From JAOUEA01 sp963790335 (GTDB lineage Bacteria > Actinomycetota > UBA4738 > HRBIN12): 64,000 nt of DNA. The DNA lies in the NCBI GenBank assembly GCA_963790335.1, contig CAWBOB010000001.1, positions 310,001 through 374,000 on the forward strand. Direction: 5' to 3'. The position numbers and the translations under genes are program-made. A model generated the notes under the pieces. That model ran no database searches. It was not told the origin of the DNA and saw only the letters and a list, made by a program, of their open reading frames with translations. Below, piece after piece: positions 1 through 8,034 of this stretch (within the stretch, counting starts at the first letter, position 1; every line of letters begins with the position of its first letter).

Positions 1-2
1 TC

Positions 3-425
3 GCTGCGCTGCGGGCGGCGCGCGATGAGCTCTCGACCGTCGAGGCCGGCGCCGCCGTCGGGAGCGTCAGCCTGGGAACGCCGCACTGCTCCGTGAGCGA
101 GCTCGAGCGCCTGGCCGAGCTGGTGCGCGACCGCACCCTCGCCATCCCCGTCTACGTGAACACCGGTCGTGACGTGCTCGCGCAGGTTCCCGGCCCGGCC
201 GCCTCGCTCCGGGAAGCGGGCGTCACCGTCGTCACCGATACCTGCACGTACGTCACGCCCATCATCGAGCGCGCGACGACGCCGGTCGTGACGAACTCCG
301 GCAAGTGGGCGTGGTACGCGCCGGGCAACCTGGGCTTCGACGTGGCTTTCGCCACCCTCGAGGAGTGCGTCGAGTCGGCGGTGGCGGGACGGCTCGAGCG
401 CGACGACGCGGTGTGGGGCGCATGA
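3..425 (+). CDS. Aconitase X catalytic (large) subunit, C-terminal part only
   Basis: The window begins inside this gene; the last 140 codons are readable from base 3 to a TGA. The tail contains the segments LGTPHCS and DTCTYVTPI, which match the conserved Cys/His-bearing C-terminal region of the AcnX (DUF521) catalytic subunit, a [Fe-S]-dependent dehydratase. Known AcnX enzymes include cis-3-hydroxy-L-proline dehydratase in bacteria and phosphomevalonate dehydratase in archaea; the substrate here cannot be told. The next gene overlaps it by ATGA and encodes the partner small subunit, which supports the call strongly. The N-terminal part is outside the window. Confidence 0.85.
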   Translation, partial: AALRAARDELSTVEAGAAVGSVSLGTPHCSVSELERLAELVRDRTLAIPVYVNTGRDVLAQVPGPAASLREAGVTVVTDTCTYVTPIIERATTPVVTNSGKWAWYAPGNLGFDVAFATLEECVESAVAGRLERDDAVWGA

Positions 426-844
426 CGAGCGCGACCGGCCGTGCGCGCACGCTCGCCCCGGGTCTCGCCACCGGTGAGGTGCTCGTGCTCGCCGAGCCGC
501 TGAGCTTCTGGGGAGGGCTCGACCCCGAGACCGGCACGCTCATCGATGCGCACCACCCGCAGACGGGCGTCTCGCTCACGGCGACCGTGCTGGTCATGCG
601 GTCGGGCCGCGGGTCGAGCTCGAGCTCCTACGTGCTGGCCGAGGCGATCCGTGCCGGCACCGCGCCCGTCGCGGTGGTGTTGGCCGAGGCCGACCCGATC
701 GTTGCGCTCGGAGCCATCGTCGCCCGCGAGCTGTACGGCATCGCGGTGCCCGTCGTCGTCGTGCCGGCGCCGGGCCTCAGCACCGGCCAGCGGGCGACGG
801 TGCGAGCAGGCGACGACGGCGATGCACACGTCGCGCTCGTCTGA
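422..844 (+). CDS. Aconitase X swivel domain (small) subunit, DUF126
   Basis: A 140-residue protein starting at the ATG that overlaps the upstream stop by ATGA; the open frame extends further upstream but the overlap fixes this start. It matches the AcnX swivelling domain: GLDPETGTLID near residues 30-40, a Ser-rich RSGRGSSSSSY segment near 60-70 that in the family lines the active site, and a C-terminal beta-rich half. It would assemble with the preceding catalytic subunit into a heterodimeric dehydratase. AcnX enzymes occur either as two subunits, as here, or as one fused chain. The pair is followed by an unrelated regulator with its own promoter, so no pathway partner is visible downstream. 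Confidence 0.85.
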   Translation: MTSATGRARTLAPGLATGEVLVLAEPLSFWGGLDPETGTLIDAHHPQTGVSLTATVLVMRSGRGSSSSSYVLAEAIRAGTAPVAVVLAEADPIVALGAIVARELYGIAVPVVVVPAPGLSTGQRATVRAGDDGDAHVALV

Positions 845-894
845 GACCGCCCCTCTACGGAGCCACGGGACCCTGGGCGTTCCGAGGGCGCCGA

Positions 895-900
895 TAGACT
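895..900 (+). promoter_or_regulatory. -10 element TAGACT for a leaderless cyclase mRNA
   Basis: TAGACT fits the actinobacterial TANNNT -10 consensus and ends 6 bases before the GTG start at 907, so transcription would begin at or next to the start codon. No convincing -35 is visible. Confidence 0.5.
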
Positions 901-906
901 CGATCG

Positions 907-3900
907 GTGGCGACGACCTGCCCCGCGTGCGGGACACCCAACGACGATGCTGCACGCTTCTGCGCCTCGTGCGGCTCGCGACTCCTGGCACGGTGTCCGG
1001 TCTGCGGCGCGGAGGTACCGCCGCAAGCACGCTTCTGCCCCTCGTGCGGTGCCGCGCTCGACGCGACGCTGCCAGCCGAGACCGCCGGCGGCACTCCACC
1101 TCCGCTCGAGGAACGCCGTCTCGTCACGATCGTGTTCGCCGACCTCGCCGGGTTCACCGAACACAGCGATCGAGCCGACCCCGAAGACGTTCGCCGCATC
1201 CTCGTTCCGTTCCACGAGGCCGCGAAAGAGGAGATCGAGCGGTTCGGCGGCACCCTCGACAAGTTCATCGGCGACGCCGCCATGGGCGTGTTCGGCGCAC
1301 CGGTCGCCCACGAGGACGACGCGGAGCGCGCGGTGCGAGCGGCCCTCGCGATCCGCGACCGGTTCGCACAGGGTGAGCTGCCGGTGCGCATCGCCGTGCA
1401 CACCGGGGAGGCGATCGTCACCCTCGGTGAGGGTCCCGTCGTCGGGGAGCGGGTCGCCGGCGACGTGGTGAACACCGCCTCGAGGCTGCAGGGCTTCGCG
1501 CCGGAGGGCTCGGTGATCGTCGGCGAGCCGACGCAGCGCGCCACGAGGCACGTGGTCGAGTACAGGTCAGTTCCGGCGACCGCGGTCAAGGGCAAGGCCG
1601 AGCCGCTGGTCGCCTGGGTGGCAGCGTCGATCCGCGACGACGGCTCCGAGCGCGACGAGGACGACCCGCCTCCGTTCGTCGGCCGGGTGCGCGAGCGCGA
1701 ACTCCTGCACGACCTGCTGCAACGCACGATCGAGGATCGGACGCCCCGGCTCGTGACGGTTGTCGGAGAACCGGGCATCGGCAAGACGCGGCTCGTGGGC
1801 GACCTGCACGAGCACACCCGAGCGACGCACGAAGGCCATGCGTGGCATCGTGGGCATTGCCGCCCGTACGGTGAGTCGATCACCTTCGCAGCGCTCGGCG
1901 AGATCGTTCGATCCATCGCGGGCATCGCCCCCGACGAGACCGTCGGTGAAGCCGTACGCCGTCTCGACGCCGACATCGCCGTCCTCGACCTCGATGCGGG
2001 CGACCGTGGTTGGCTCTCCGCGAGGCTCCGTCCGCTGGTGGGATCGACCGCGGCCGACATCCCGGCGGACAGCGACGAATCATACACGGCGTGGTCGCGC
2101 TACCTCGAGACGACGGCCGAGCGGACGCCGCTCACGATCGTCGTGGAGGACCTGCACTGGGCCGACGACGCGATGCTCGACTTCCTCGACTCCCTGATGG
2201 AACGTGCCCCCGAGGTGCCGCTCTTCCTCATGTGCACCGCCCGGCCGGAGCTCTACGCCCGACGAGCCGGGTGGGCCGCTGGGGTCGCCCACGCGACGAC
2301 GATCTCACTGTCACCGCTCACCGACCCCGAGATGACCGGGTTGCTCGCGTCGCTGCTGGTGCGCTCGATCATGTCGCTCGACGACAGTGATGCACTGCTA
2401 CGACGGGCCGCCGGCAACCCGCTGTACGCCCGCGAGTTCGTGCACATGCTCGAAGATCGCGGGCTCGGCGCCGTCGGCGGCGTGGACTCTCCCGACGCGG
2501 CGGTTCCCGACACCGTGCAAGCGCTCATCGCGGCTCGTCTCGACGCCCTGGACCCACCCGAGCGAGCGGTCCTGCAGGCCGCTTCGGTCATCGGCGATCG
2601 CTTCTGGAAGGGCGCGCTCGCCGCGATCGCACCCGACGTGTCCGACCTCGAGTCCTCGTTGCACACATTGCAGCGACGCGGATTGATCCGGCGGTCGTCG
2701 GCGACCTCGGTGCCCTCGGAGACCGAGCTCTCGTTCGCACACGGGCTGATCCGCGACGTGGCGTACGGCCGTCTCCCGAGGCCGGCGCGATCCCGCCTCC
2801 ACCGGTCGGTCACGGCGTGGCTCGAGGAGCGCTCCGACGACGGCATGGCCGCTCGGGCCGATCTGATGGCGTCCCATGCGACCAGAGCACTCGATCTGGC
2901 GCGGGCATCGGGACTCGACGACGAGGTACCGGCGCTCGAGGCCATCGCCCTGCGGTGCCTCGTGCTGGCGGGTGAACGCCAGGTCTCGCTCGATGCCGCG
3001 AGAGCATCGGCGTACTACCAGCAGGCCCTCGCCCTCGCTCCCGCAGGCGCGGAGCGTGCGCTGATCCGCCGCGACGCCACGGTGCTCCGATGGCGGTCGG
3101 GGGGCATGACGAGCGAAGAAGCGCTCGAGCAGTACACGCTGGCCCACCGCGAGGCCATGGATGCGGGCGATCGCCGCCTGGCGGCGAGGGTGCTCCGACG
3201 CATCTACTACCAGCTCGGGCTCCGCGGCGAGACGAGCCGTGCCCACGACTCCCTCGAAGCGGCGATCGCCCTGGTCGAGCAGGACCCCGACGCCCGTGAG
3301 GAGCTCGCCGAGCTGTACGCCTGCCGTTCCGAGGAAGCGATGCTCGCCGGTCAGTCCGATGCCTCTCGTCGATGGGCCGACCGAGCCCTCGAGCTTCCGC
3401 GTACGCAGTCGGTCACGCTCATGGCCCTGCACCTGCGAGGCAACGCACGGTGCGAGGCCGGAGACCTCGTGGGCGTGGAGGACCTGCGGGAGGCGCTACG
3501 GATCGCCGACGCGTCGGGGGTGGCGATCGACATCGTCACGTCGCATTCCTACCTGCTCGAGTGGGTCGGGCTGCAGGACGGCCCGTCGGTGGCCCTGCCG
3601 ATGAACCGGGCGACCGTGGATCTGTGCCGGCGGCGTGGCATCGAAGGCCAGGGCATGTGGACCAGGGCCGAAGGGCTCTGGCTGCGGTTCGATGCCGGCC
3701 TCTGGGACGAGCTGCTCGGCGAGACCGAGCTCCTCGGCTCGTGGTCGACCGAGCACGGCGATACCCAGATCGCGACGGTGGCCGACGTCTACCGGGCCCG
3801 CGTGGTCGCGCACCGCGGTGACGCGGCCACGGCGACCGACCTCATGGAGCGAGCCCTTCCGGTCGCGCGCGAGATCCAAGACCTGCAGGTGCTCGCACCC

Positions 3901-4371
3901 ACGCTATTGGTCGGCGTCGTGGCGCACGCGACCGCCGGCGCAGATGCCGAGGCGCTCGCCCTGGTGGAGGAGTTCGACGATGCGACGCGAGCCGGGCCGT
4001 CGGAGTATCGCGAGCTCTACCTTCCCGAACTCGCGCGGGTCCTGATCGCCGCGGGAACGATCGACCTCGCCGAGCGCATCGTCGGTGAGCGCGCGGTACA
4101 CGTTCGCCGGACCCGACTCGCGGTGGCGTCGTGCCGGGCGCTGCTCGACGAAGCGCGCGGTGACCTCGACGCCGCGGTGAGCGGGTTCCGTGCGGTTGCC
4201 GCCGAGTGGGAAGCGTGGGGCGGGCGCTTCGAGCAGGCGCACGCCGCCGCCGGGCTCTCCCGGTCGCTCGAGACGTCGGGCAAGATCGGCGAGGCAGCCC
4301 TCGCCGCGAACAAGGCCGACTCGATCTTCGCCTCGCTCGGCATGCCGACGGGAACCGCGGTCGCTGGGTGA
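907..4371 (+). CDS. Class III adenylate/guanylate cyclase fused to AAA ATPase and TPR-like region
   Basis: A 1154-residue multidomain regulator. Residues 1-50 hold two zinc ribbons (CPACG...CASCG and CPVCG...CPSCG). Residues about 72-240 are a class III nucleotide cyclase domain with the metal-binding FADLAGFT motif, the DKFIGDAAMGVFG segment containing the substrate lysine and second aspartate, and VNTASRLQ with the catalytic Asn/Arg, so the cyclase looks active. A P-loop (GEPGIGKTRL, about 286-295) and Walker B-like DLHWADD (about 415) form a STAND-type ATPase, followed by several hundred residues of helical TPR-like repeats. This architecture is common in actinobacterial signalling proteins, where the sensed input is usually unknown. 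The GTG start is preceded by a leaderless-type -10 box. No DNA-binding domain is evident. Confidence 0.9.
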   Translation: MATTCPACGTPNDDAARFCASCGSRLLARCPVCGAEVPPQARFCPSCGAALDATLPAETAGGTPPPLEERRLVTIVFADLAGFTEHSDRADPEDVRRILVPFHEAAKEEIERFGGTLDKFIGDAAMGVFGAPVAHEDDAERAVRAALAIRDRFAQGELPVRIAVHTGEAIVTLGEGPVVGERVAGDVVNTASRLQGFAPEGSVIVGEPTQRATRHVVEYRSVPATAVKGKAEPLVAWVAASIRDDGSERDEDDPPPFVGRVRERELLHDLLQRTIEDRTPRLVTVVGEPGIGKTRLVGDLHEHTRATHEGHAWHRGHCRPYGESITFAALGEIVRSIAGIAPDETVGEAVRRLDADIAVLDLDAGDRGWLSARLRPLVGSTAADIPADSDESYTAWSRYLETTAERTPLTIVVEDLHWADDAMLDFLDSLMERAPEVPLFLMCTARPELYARRAGWAAGVAHATTISLSPLTDPEMTGLLASLLVRSIMSLDDSDALLRRAAGNPLYAREFVHMLEDRGLGAVGGVDSPDAAVPDTVQALIAARLDALDPPERAVLQAASVIGDRFWKGALAAIAPDVSDLESSLHTLQRRGLIRRSSATSVPSETELSFAHGLIRDVAYGRLPRPARSRLHRSVTAWLEERSDDGMAARADLMASHATRALDLARASGLDDEVPALEAIALRCLVLAGERQVSLDAARASAYYQQALALAPAGAERALIRRDATVLRWRSGGMTSEEALEQYTLAHREAMDAGDRRLAARVLRRIYYQLGLRGETSRAHDSLEAAIALVEQDPDAREELAELYACRSEEAMLAGQSDASRRWADRALELPRTQSVTLMALHLRGNARCEAGDLVGVEDLREALRIADASGVAIDIVTSHSYLLEWVGLQDGPSVALPMNRATVDLCRRRGIEGQGMWTRAEGLWLRFDAGLWDELLGETELLGSWSTEHGDTQIATVADVYRARVVAHRGDAATATDLMERALPVAREIQDLQVLAPTLLVGVVAHATAGADAEALALVEEFDDATRAGPSEYRELYLPELARVLIAAGTIDLAERIVGERAVHVRRTRLAVASCRALLDEARGDLDAAVSGFRAVAAEWEAWGGRFEQAHAAAGLSRSLETSGKIGEAALAANKADSIFASLGMPTGTAVAG

Positions 4372-4393
4372 GTGTCTCGGGAGATGCGATGCC

Positions 4394-5191
4394 CTATCGC
4401 AGCAGTGTGAAACCTGCGGCCTCGCAGGTGTCGACCATCATGCGGATGTCGTCGTAGTCGGCCGCATCCACGGGCAGGAACCGCTCGACCATGCCGGCAT
4501 CCAGTCGAGCCCGGCACGACGGCTCCTCTCCGATCGACAGCAGCACGTCCAGGATCTGCTGTCGCAGGTCGGGGGGGACCCGCTTGGAGACCGCCACGGG
4601 TTGGATGGTGGACGGCCCGAGCACGTCGATGATCCGCAGACGCTGTGCCAGCGTCGGATCGTCGCGGAGCGCCACGGCCAGCACCTGTGAGTCGATGGCC
4701 GATGCATCGATGTCGCCGCTCGCGACCATCCGGATGGACTCTTCATGGAACCCTGCTTCGATGACCTCGCCGAAGAAGCCCCGGGTCTCGCCCATGCGCA
4801 CCAGGTGGTAGCGGGTGATGCCGTACCCGGAATGCGACAGGGGCTCGTTATAGGCCCACGACGCTCCGCGGAGATCGGCGAACGTGCGGTGGGGGCTGTC
4901 GCTGTGCACGATCACGTCGGAGAAGTAGATCGGACGGCCTTCGTATCGATCCCCCGCCAGCACGGGCGCCGCGATCGGCTCCGCCGGTGAGATGCCCTGC
5001 CGCTCGAACATGACGTAGGGAAGGCTGCAGACGAAGCAGACCTCGTTCTCGTCGCGCTGGCAGCTCTCGTACGAGGTCTCCACCACGAGCTCGGTCGGCA
5101 TCTGCAGCCTGAGGCCGACCTCCTCGGTCACGGCCTCGTAGACCGGCATGATGTTCGGGGCGAGGTACGTGCCGAAGCGGAGGCGATCCAT
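4394..5191 (-). CDS. PhnD-like phosphate/phosphonate-type substrate-binding protein without signal peptide
   Basis: A 265-residue protein of the PhnD/periplasmic binding protein type 2 superfamily: N-terminal FGTYLAPN, the ligand-loop region HSDSPHRTFADLRGASWAYNEP, and the DIDASAIDSQVL segment typical of the second lobe. Family members normally carry a lipoprotein or Sec signal; this one begins directly with the mature fold (MDRLRFGTYL), so it may act in the cytoplasm or as a sensor-like domain. No ABC permease or ATPase lies nearby. It converges on the cyclase gene 22 bases away. A TAGGCT -10 box 8 bases upstream of the ATG supports the start and argues that no N-terminal signal has been missed. 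Confidence 0.75.
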   Translation of the reverse strand: MDRLRFGTYLAPNIMPVYEAVTEEVGLRLQMPTELVVETSYESCQRDENEVCFVCSLPYVMFERQGISPAEPIAAPVLAGDRYEGRPIYFSDVIVHSDSPHRTFADLRGASWAYNEPLSHSGYGITRYHLVRMGETRGFFGEVIEAGFHEESIRMVASGDIDASAIDSQVLAVALRDDPTLAQRLRIIDVLGPSTIQPVAVSKRVPPDLRQQILDVLLSIGEEPSCRARLDAGMVERFLPVDAADYDDIRMMVDTCEAAGFTLLR

Positions 5192-5199
5192 CGGACGTC

Positions 5200-5205
5200 A
5201 GCCTA
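5200..5205 (-). promoter_or_regulatory. -10 element TAGGCT, near-leaderless, for the PhnD-like gene
   Basis: On the minus strand TAGGCT ends 8 bases before the ATG at 5191, leaving room for almost no 5' UTR. Confidence 0.45.
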
Positions 5206-5241
5206 TGGTCAGCGGTAGGTTAGAAGAACGCGTCTGGTGCC

Positions 5242-6128
5242 TCAGCTCAGGTCGAACTCGAAGGAGCTCACGACCGGCATCGCGGCTTCCACCTGGCTGC
5301 CGTCGATCTGGATCAGGACGTTCCCGCCGTCCGGCAGATCAAGCAGGATCAGTCGCATCGTGGCGTATTCGGGGTATTTGCTCTGATCGCGCAGGTAGAT
5401 GCCCTCGAACAGCCACACCGCCCCGTGCCTCCCGGGACAGCGCTCGCGCCACGAGTCCTCAAGCGACACGTCGAGCTGGTAGCCCGTGAGCCCAGCAACC
5501 TGCACGGGCAACGGTGCTTCCGTCGCGATCGCCGGATGGTTCGCCACCCACGTCGCGATCTCGAGAGCGGACGTGCCGACCGTGGCATCGACGTAAGTGG
5601 AGCACCCCTCGTCGGGTCGGGGATCGCGGACGACGTCCAGTCCCGGGTAGTCGAAGAGCCAGGATCCTCCGCCCCCGTCCGGCCATCCTGGCGCCCACAG
5701 CAGGAACGCGCCGCGCGTGTCCCAAGGGTTGTTCCATCCTGCCGGGACGGTGAAGGTGAGGGCGGGCTCGAAACGCTGCGATGTGTACGTCCCCCCTTCG
5801 AGCGGTCCGAGGCACATCTGCTGAGGCGGTCCGTCCTGCGAATCCAGACACGGGCCGGTCCACGTGCGGGTCGTCTCGCCGGTGACGGTCTCCGGCGGCT
5901 CGGTCGGCTGTCCCTCGCCCCCCGGGATCGTCGACGGTGCGCTCGAACGGATCAGGCCGACCCCCCCACGACGATGGCGGCCGCGCAGGCGATCCCGAGG
6001 GCGCCGACGGCCGCCGTCCTCGCCATCCGCCGGTAGCCCCTTTGGAGCAGCGGCTCAGGATCAACGAACGTGGGGGGCACCTCGTCGGCGACACGGGTGA
6101 GAAGGTCTCGGACGTCGATGTCGTTCAT
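5242..6128 (-). CDS. Membrane-anchored secreted-domain protein, possible anti-sigma partner, frame broken at a G tract
   Basis: The ATG at 6128 overlaps the stop of the sigma-70 remnant (ATGA). About 36 cytoplasmic residues (MNDIDVRDLLTRVADEVP...) lead into a transmembrane helix (TAAVGALGIACAAAIVV). The frame then meets a tract of seven G (plus-strand C, 5961-5967) and would stop at 5952-5954. The frame that continues the protein lies one base back: after the tract it reads GLIRSSAPSTIPGGEGQP and runs open to the TGA at 5242, giving an extracytoplasmic domain of about 200 residues with scattered cysteines and no family I recognise. A short cytoplasmic segment, one helix and an outside domain, directly after a sigma factor, is a common layout for actinobacterial membrane anti-sigma factors. 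No zinc-binding HxxxCxxC motif is present. Either one G is missing from the sequence or the gene is truly broken. Confidence 0.6.
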
Positions 6129-6232
6129 GAGTTCACCTCTGGGGTCGTGCGAAGCACCTCGAGACCACGGGCGACGAGCGACCGCACCGTGGCCTGGCGG
6201 CAGCCAAGGAGCTCGGCGATCGTGGCATTCAT
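6125..6232 (-). pseudogene. Remnant of an ECF sigma-70 gene, region 4 only
   Basis: Thirty-five codons from ATG 6232 to a TGA that overlaps the next gene (ATGA). The segment IAELLGCRQATVRSLVARGL is a typical sigma-70 region 4 helix-turn-helix, followed by the usual C-terminal end. Regions 2 and 3 are absent: four bases upstream lies the 3' end of the tmRNA gene. An intact ECF factor is about 170-200 residues, so this is the truncated 3' end of such a gene. The coupled downstream gene looks like its former membrane partner. Deletion or integration at the tmRNA end is the likely cause (inference). Confidence 0.65.
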
Positions 6233-6235
6233 GGG

Positions 6236-6581
6236 TGGAGGTGGCGGGATTCGAACCCGCGTCTCTCGGCGACCACTCGGGACTTCTCCGGGCGCAGCCA
6301 GGTGGTGAGATCTCGCCTCAGGGCTCCCACCGGCAGAGTTCCCTTCGGCCAGCCTCGGTGCGATGTCCCCCGCCGGCCCCGAGGCCGAACCGGCGGAGTG
6401 AGTCTGCTCACGACGCCCATCCCCCGGTCGCAGACATCCCGGGGGGGACGGCTACCGCTTAGGCAGCGAGCGCGTACTCTTCGTTGGCGCTTGTGTGTTG
6501 TCCGGCGTTTTACGTGACATCCGGGATCACGGCCCGCTTCCCCCGAGCGATGAACGCCCAGATCGAAGCCAGTACACCCCC
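6236..6581 (-). ncRNA. ssrA: tmRNA (ssrA), tag peptide ANEEYALAA
   Basis: Transfer-messenger RNA for ribosome rescue, 346 nt, directly downstream of smpB. The 5' end GGGGGTG (6581-6575) pairs over seven positions (one G-U) with CACCTCC at the 3' end; the discriminator A is at 6236. The T arm reads GCGGGTTCGAATCCCGC. The next bases are CCC, so the CCA tail is not encoded. The tag frame lies at 6459-6488 on the minus strand and encodes ANEEYALAA followed by TAA, with the usual hydrophobic ALAA degron end. Exact ends follow the acceptor-stem pairing. Confidence 0.93.
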
Positions 6582-6599
6582 TATGCAGTTGTCCTTCCG

Positions 6600-6629
6600 A
6601 GTATACGGCCGCCCGGCGACACGACTGAA
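6600..6629 (-). promoter_or_regulatory. Probable tmRNA promoter
   Basis: On the minus strand TTCAGT (6629-6624), an 18-base spacer and TATACT (6605-6600) resemble a housekeeping promoter. It sits in the gap between the smpB stop and the mature tmRNA 5' end, and would give a short leader removed by processing. Confidence 0.5.
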
Positions 6630-6633
6630 GGCA

Positions 6634-7107
6634 CTACCGGCGGCGGCCGAGCTCTTGGGCGATCTCGCGCTCCTGCTCCCGCTTCGCGATCGACTGCCGC
6701 TTCTCGTGCTCGCGCTTGCCACGGCCGACGCCGATCTCGACCTTGGCCATGCCGTGCGTGAAGTACGCGCGCAGCGGCACGAGCGCGAGCCGTTGCTCCT
6801 GCTGCTGCGCGACGAGCTTCGCGATCTCACGCTTGCGCAGCAGCAGCTTGCGTGGGCGGGTGGGCAGGTGCCGCCGCTTGTCACCTTGCTCGTAGGGGGG
6901 GATGTGCATGCCCTCGAGCCAGACCTCCCCGTCGCGCACGCGCGCGTACGCTTCGGTGAGCGAGGCGCGACCGCCGCGCAGCGACTTCACCTCGTCGCCG
7001 GTCAGCACGATGCCGCACTCGATCGACTCGATGATCTGATAGTCGTGCCGAGCCTTGCGGTTCGACGCGACGACCTTCTCTCCCGGCTCGGCATGCTTCT
7101 GGGGCAC
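6634..7107 (-). CDS. smpB: SsrA-binding protein SmpB
   Basis: A 157-residue protein matching SmpB along its length: N-terminal NRKARHDYQIIESIECGIVL, the GDEVKSLRGGRASLTEAYA block, HIPPYEQGDKRRHLPTRPRKLLL, and a basic C-terminal tail (GRGKREHEKRQSIAKREQ) that becomes helical in the ribosome. It binds tmRNA and delivers it to stalled ribosomes; tmRNA is encoded immediately downstream. It lies 15 bases after ftsX in the same direction, in the order ftsE-ftsX-smpB-ssrA seen in many actinobacteria. Confidence 0.97.
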   Translation of the reverse strand: MPQKHAEPGEKVVASNRKARHDYQIIESIECGIVLTGDEVKSLRGGRASLTEAYARVRDGEVWLEGMHIPPYEQGDKRRHLPTRPRKLLLRKREIAKLVAQQQEQRLALVPLRAYFTHGMAKVEIGVGRGKREHEKRQSIAKREQEREIAQELGRRR

Positions 7108-7122
7108 GGTCGTTCGCCCGCC

Positions 7123-8034
7123 TCAGACGTCGAGGAAGCGTCGCATGCCGATCGTGCCCGCGATCACGGCGACCGCCGCGGCCGCGATCAGGATCCACGG
7201 CGCCACCGCCAACACGTCGGCGTTGCGGATGAGCGGGAAGAACTGCAGCCGATCGCGGAGCTGGTCGATGAAGAAGACCTTGATCACGAACAGCGCAGCG
7301 AGCGCGGCGACGGCGCCGATCAGCGCCTCGACCAGGCCCTCGATCAGGAACGGCACACGGATGCGCCAGTTCGTGGCGCCGACGAGCCGCATGATGCCGA
7401 TCTCCTTGCGCCGGGCGAACATGCCCATACGCAGCGTGTTCGCGACGAGCGCGATCGCGGAGGCGAGCATGATGACCGCGATCGACAACACCCCGATCGA
7501 CAGCACGCGTGTGATCGCCGTGAGGCGATCGAGCAGGTCGCGGTAGTCCGAGACGTCACGCACGCCGGGTTCCGCGCATTGGATCTGCTGGGTCGAACCG
7601 TCGGCTTCGCAGCCGAGCGACGCCGTGATCGTGTCGAACTGGGCCGGATCCACGAGGTTGATGCGCAACGACGTGGGGATCGCCTTCTCGCAGTCGACGC
7701 CCTCCTGGAAGACCTGCTGGCCCTCGAACAGCGTGTCGAACGCCTCGCAGGTCTTCACCTTGTCCCAGTACTCGATCGTTCCGACCGCGTCGAGCAGCTG
7801 CAGCTTCGTCTGGATCCGTTCCACCGTCTCGGGTCTCGCCGGATCGTTGAGGTAGACGGCGACCTGCACGTTGCCCGTCCACGCCTCGATCACCAGGTTG
7901 AACTGGCGCGCGATCAGCAGGGCGAGTCCGAACAGGAACAGCGCGATGAACGCGGTCGACATGGCGGCGAACGCCACGATGCCGTTGCGTCGGAGTCCCG
8001 AGGCCGTCTCTCGGAAGTAGTAGTCGAGTCGCAT
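7123..8034 (-). CDS. ftsX: Cell division protein FtsX, ABC-type permease-like subunit
   Basis: A 303-residue membrane protein with the FtsX layout: cytoplasmic start (MRLDYYFRETASGLRRNG), a first helix near residues 20-42, a large extracytoplasmic loop to about 165, then three helices (about 172-195, 220-245, 270-292) around the conserved RRKEIGIMRLVGATNW segment. With FtsE it transmits a signal to peptidoglycan hydrolases at division. The outer loop has four cysteines (KTCEAF, VDCEKA, LGCEAD, IQCAEP), so disulphide bonds are possible. Its ATG overlaps the ftsE stop by one base (TGATG), indicating translational coupling. Confidence 0.96.
   Translation of the reverse strand: MRLDYYFRETASGLRRNGIVAFAAMSTAFIALFLFGLALLIARQFNLVIEAWTGNVQVAVYLNDPARPETVERIQTKLQLLDAVGTIEYWDKVKTCEAFDTLFEGQQVFQEGVDCEKAIPTSLRINLVDPAQFDTITASLGCEADGSTQQIQCAEPGVRDVSDYRDLLDRLTAITRVLSIGVLSIAVIMLASAIALVANTLRMGMFARRKEIGIMRLVGATNWRIRVPFLIEGLVEALIGAVAALAALFVIKVFFIDQLRDRLQFFPLIRNADVLAVAPWILIAAAAVAVIAGTIGMRRFLDV

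Noticed and set aside
6233..6320. Possible tRNA at the tmRNA 3' end
   Set aside because: The T arm and acceptor pairing belong to tmRNA, whose 5' half is at 6575-6581; no anticodon arm is present.
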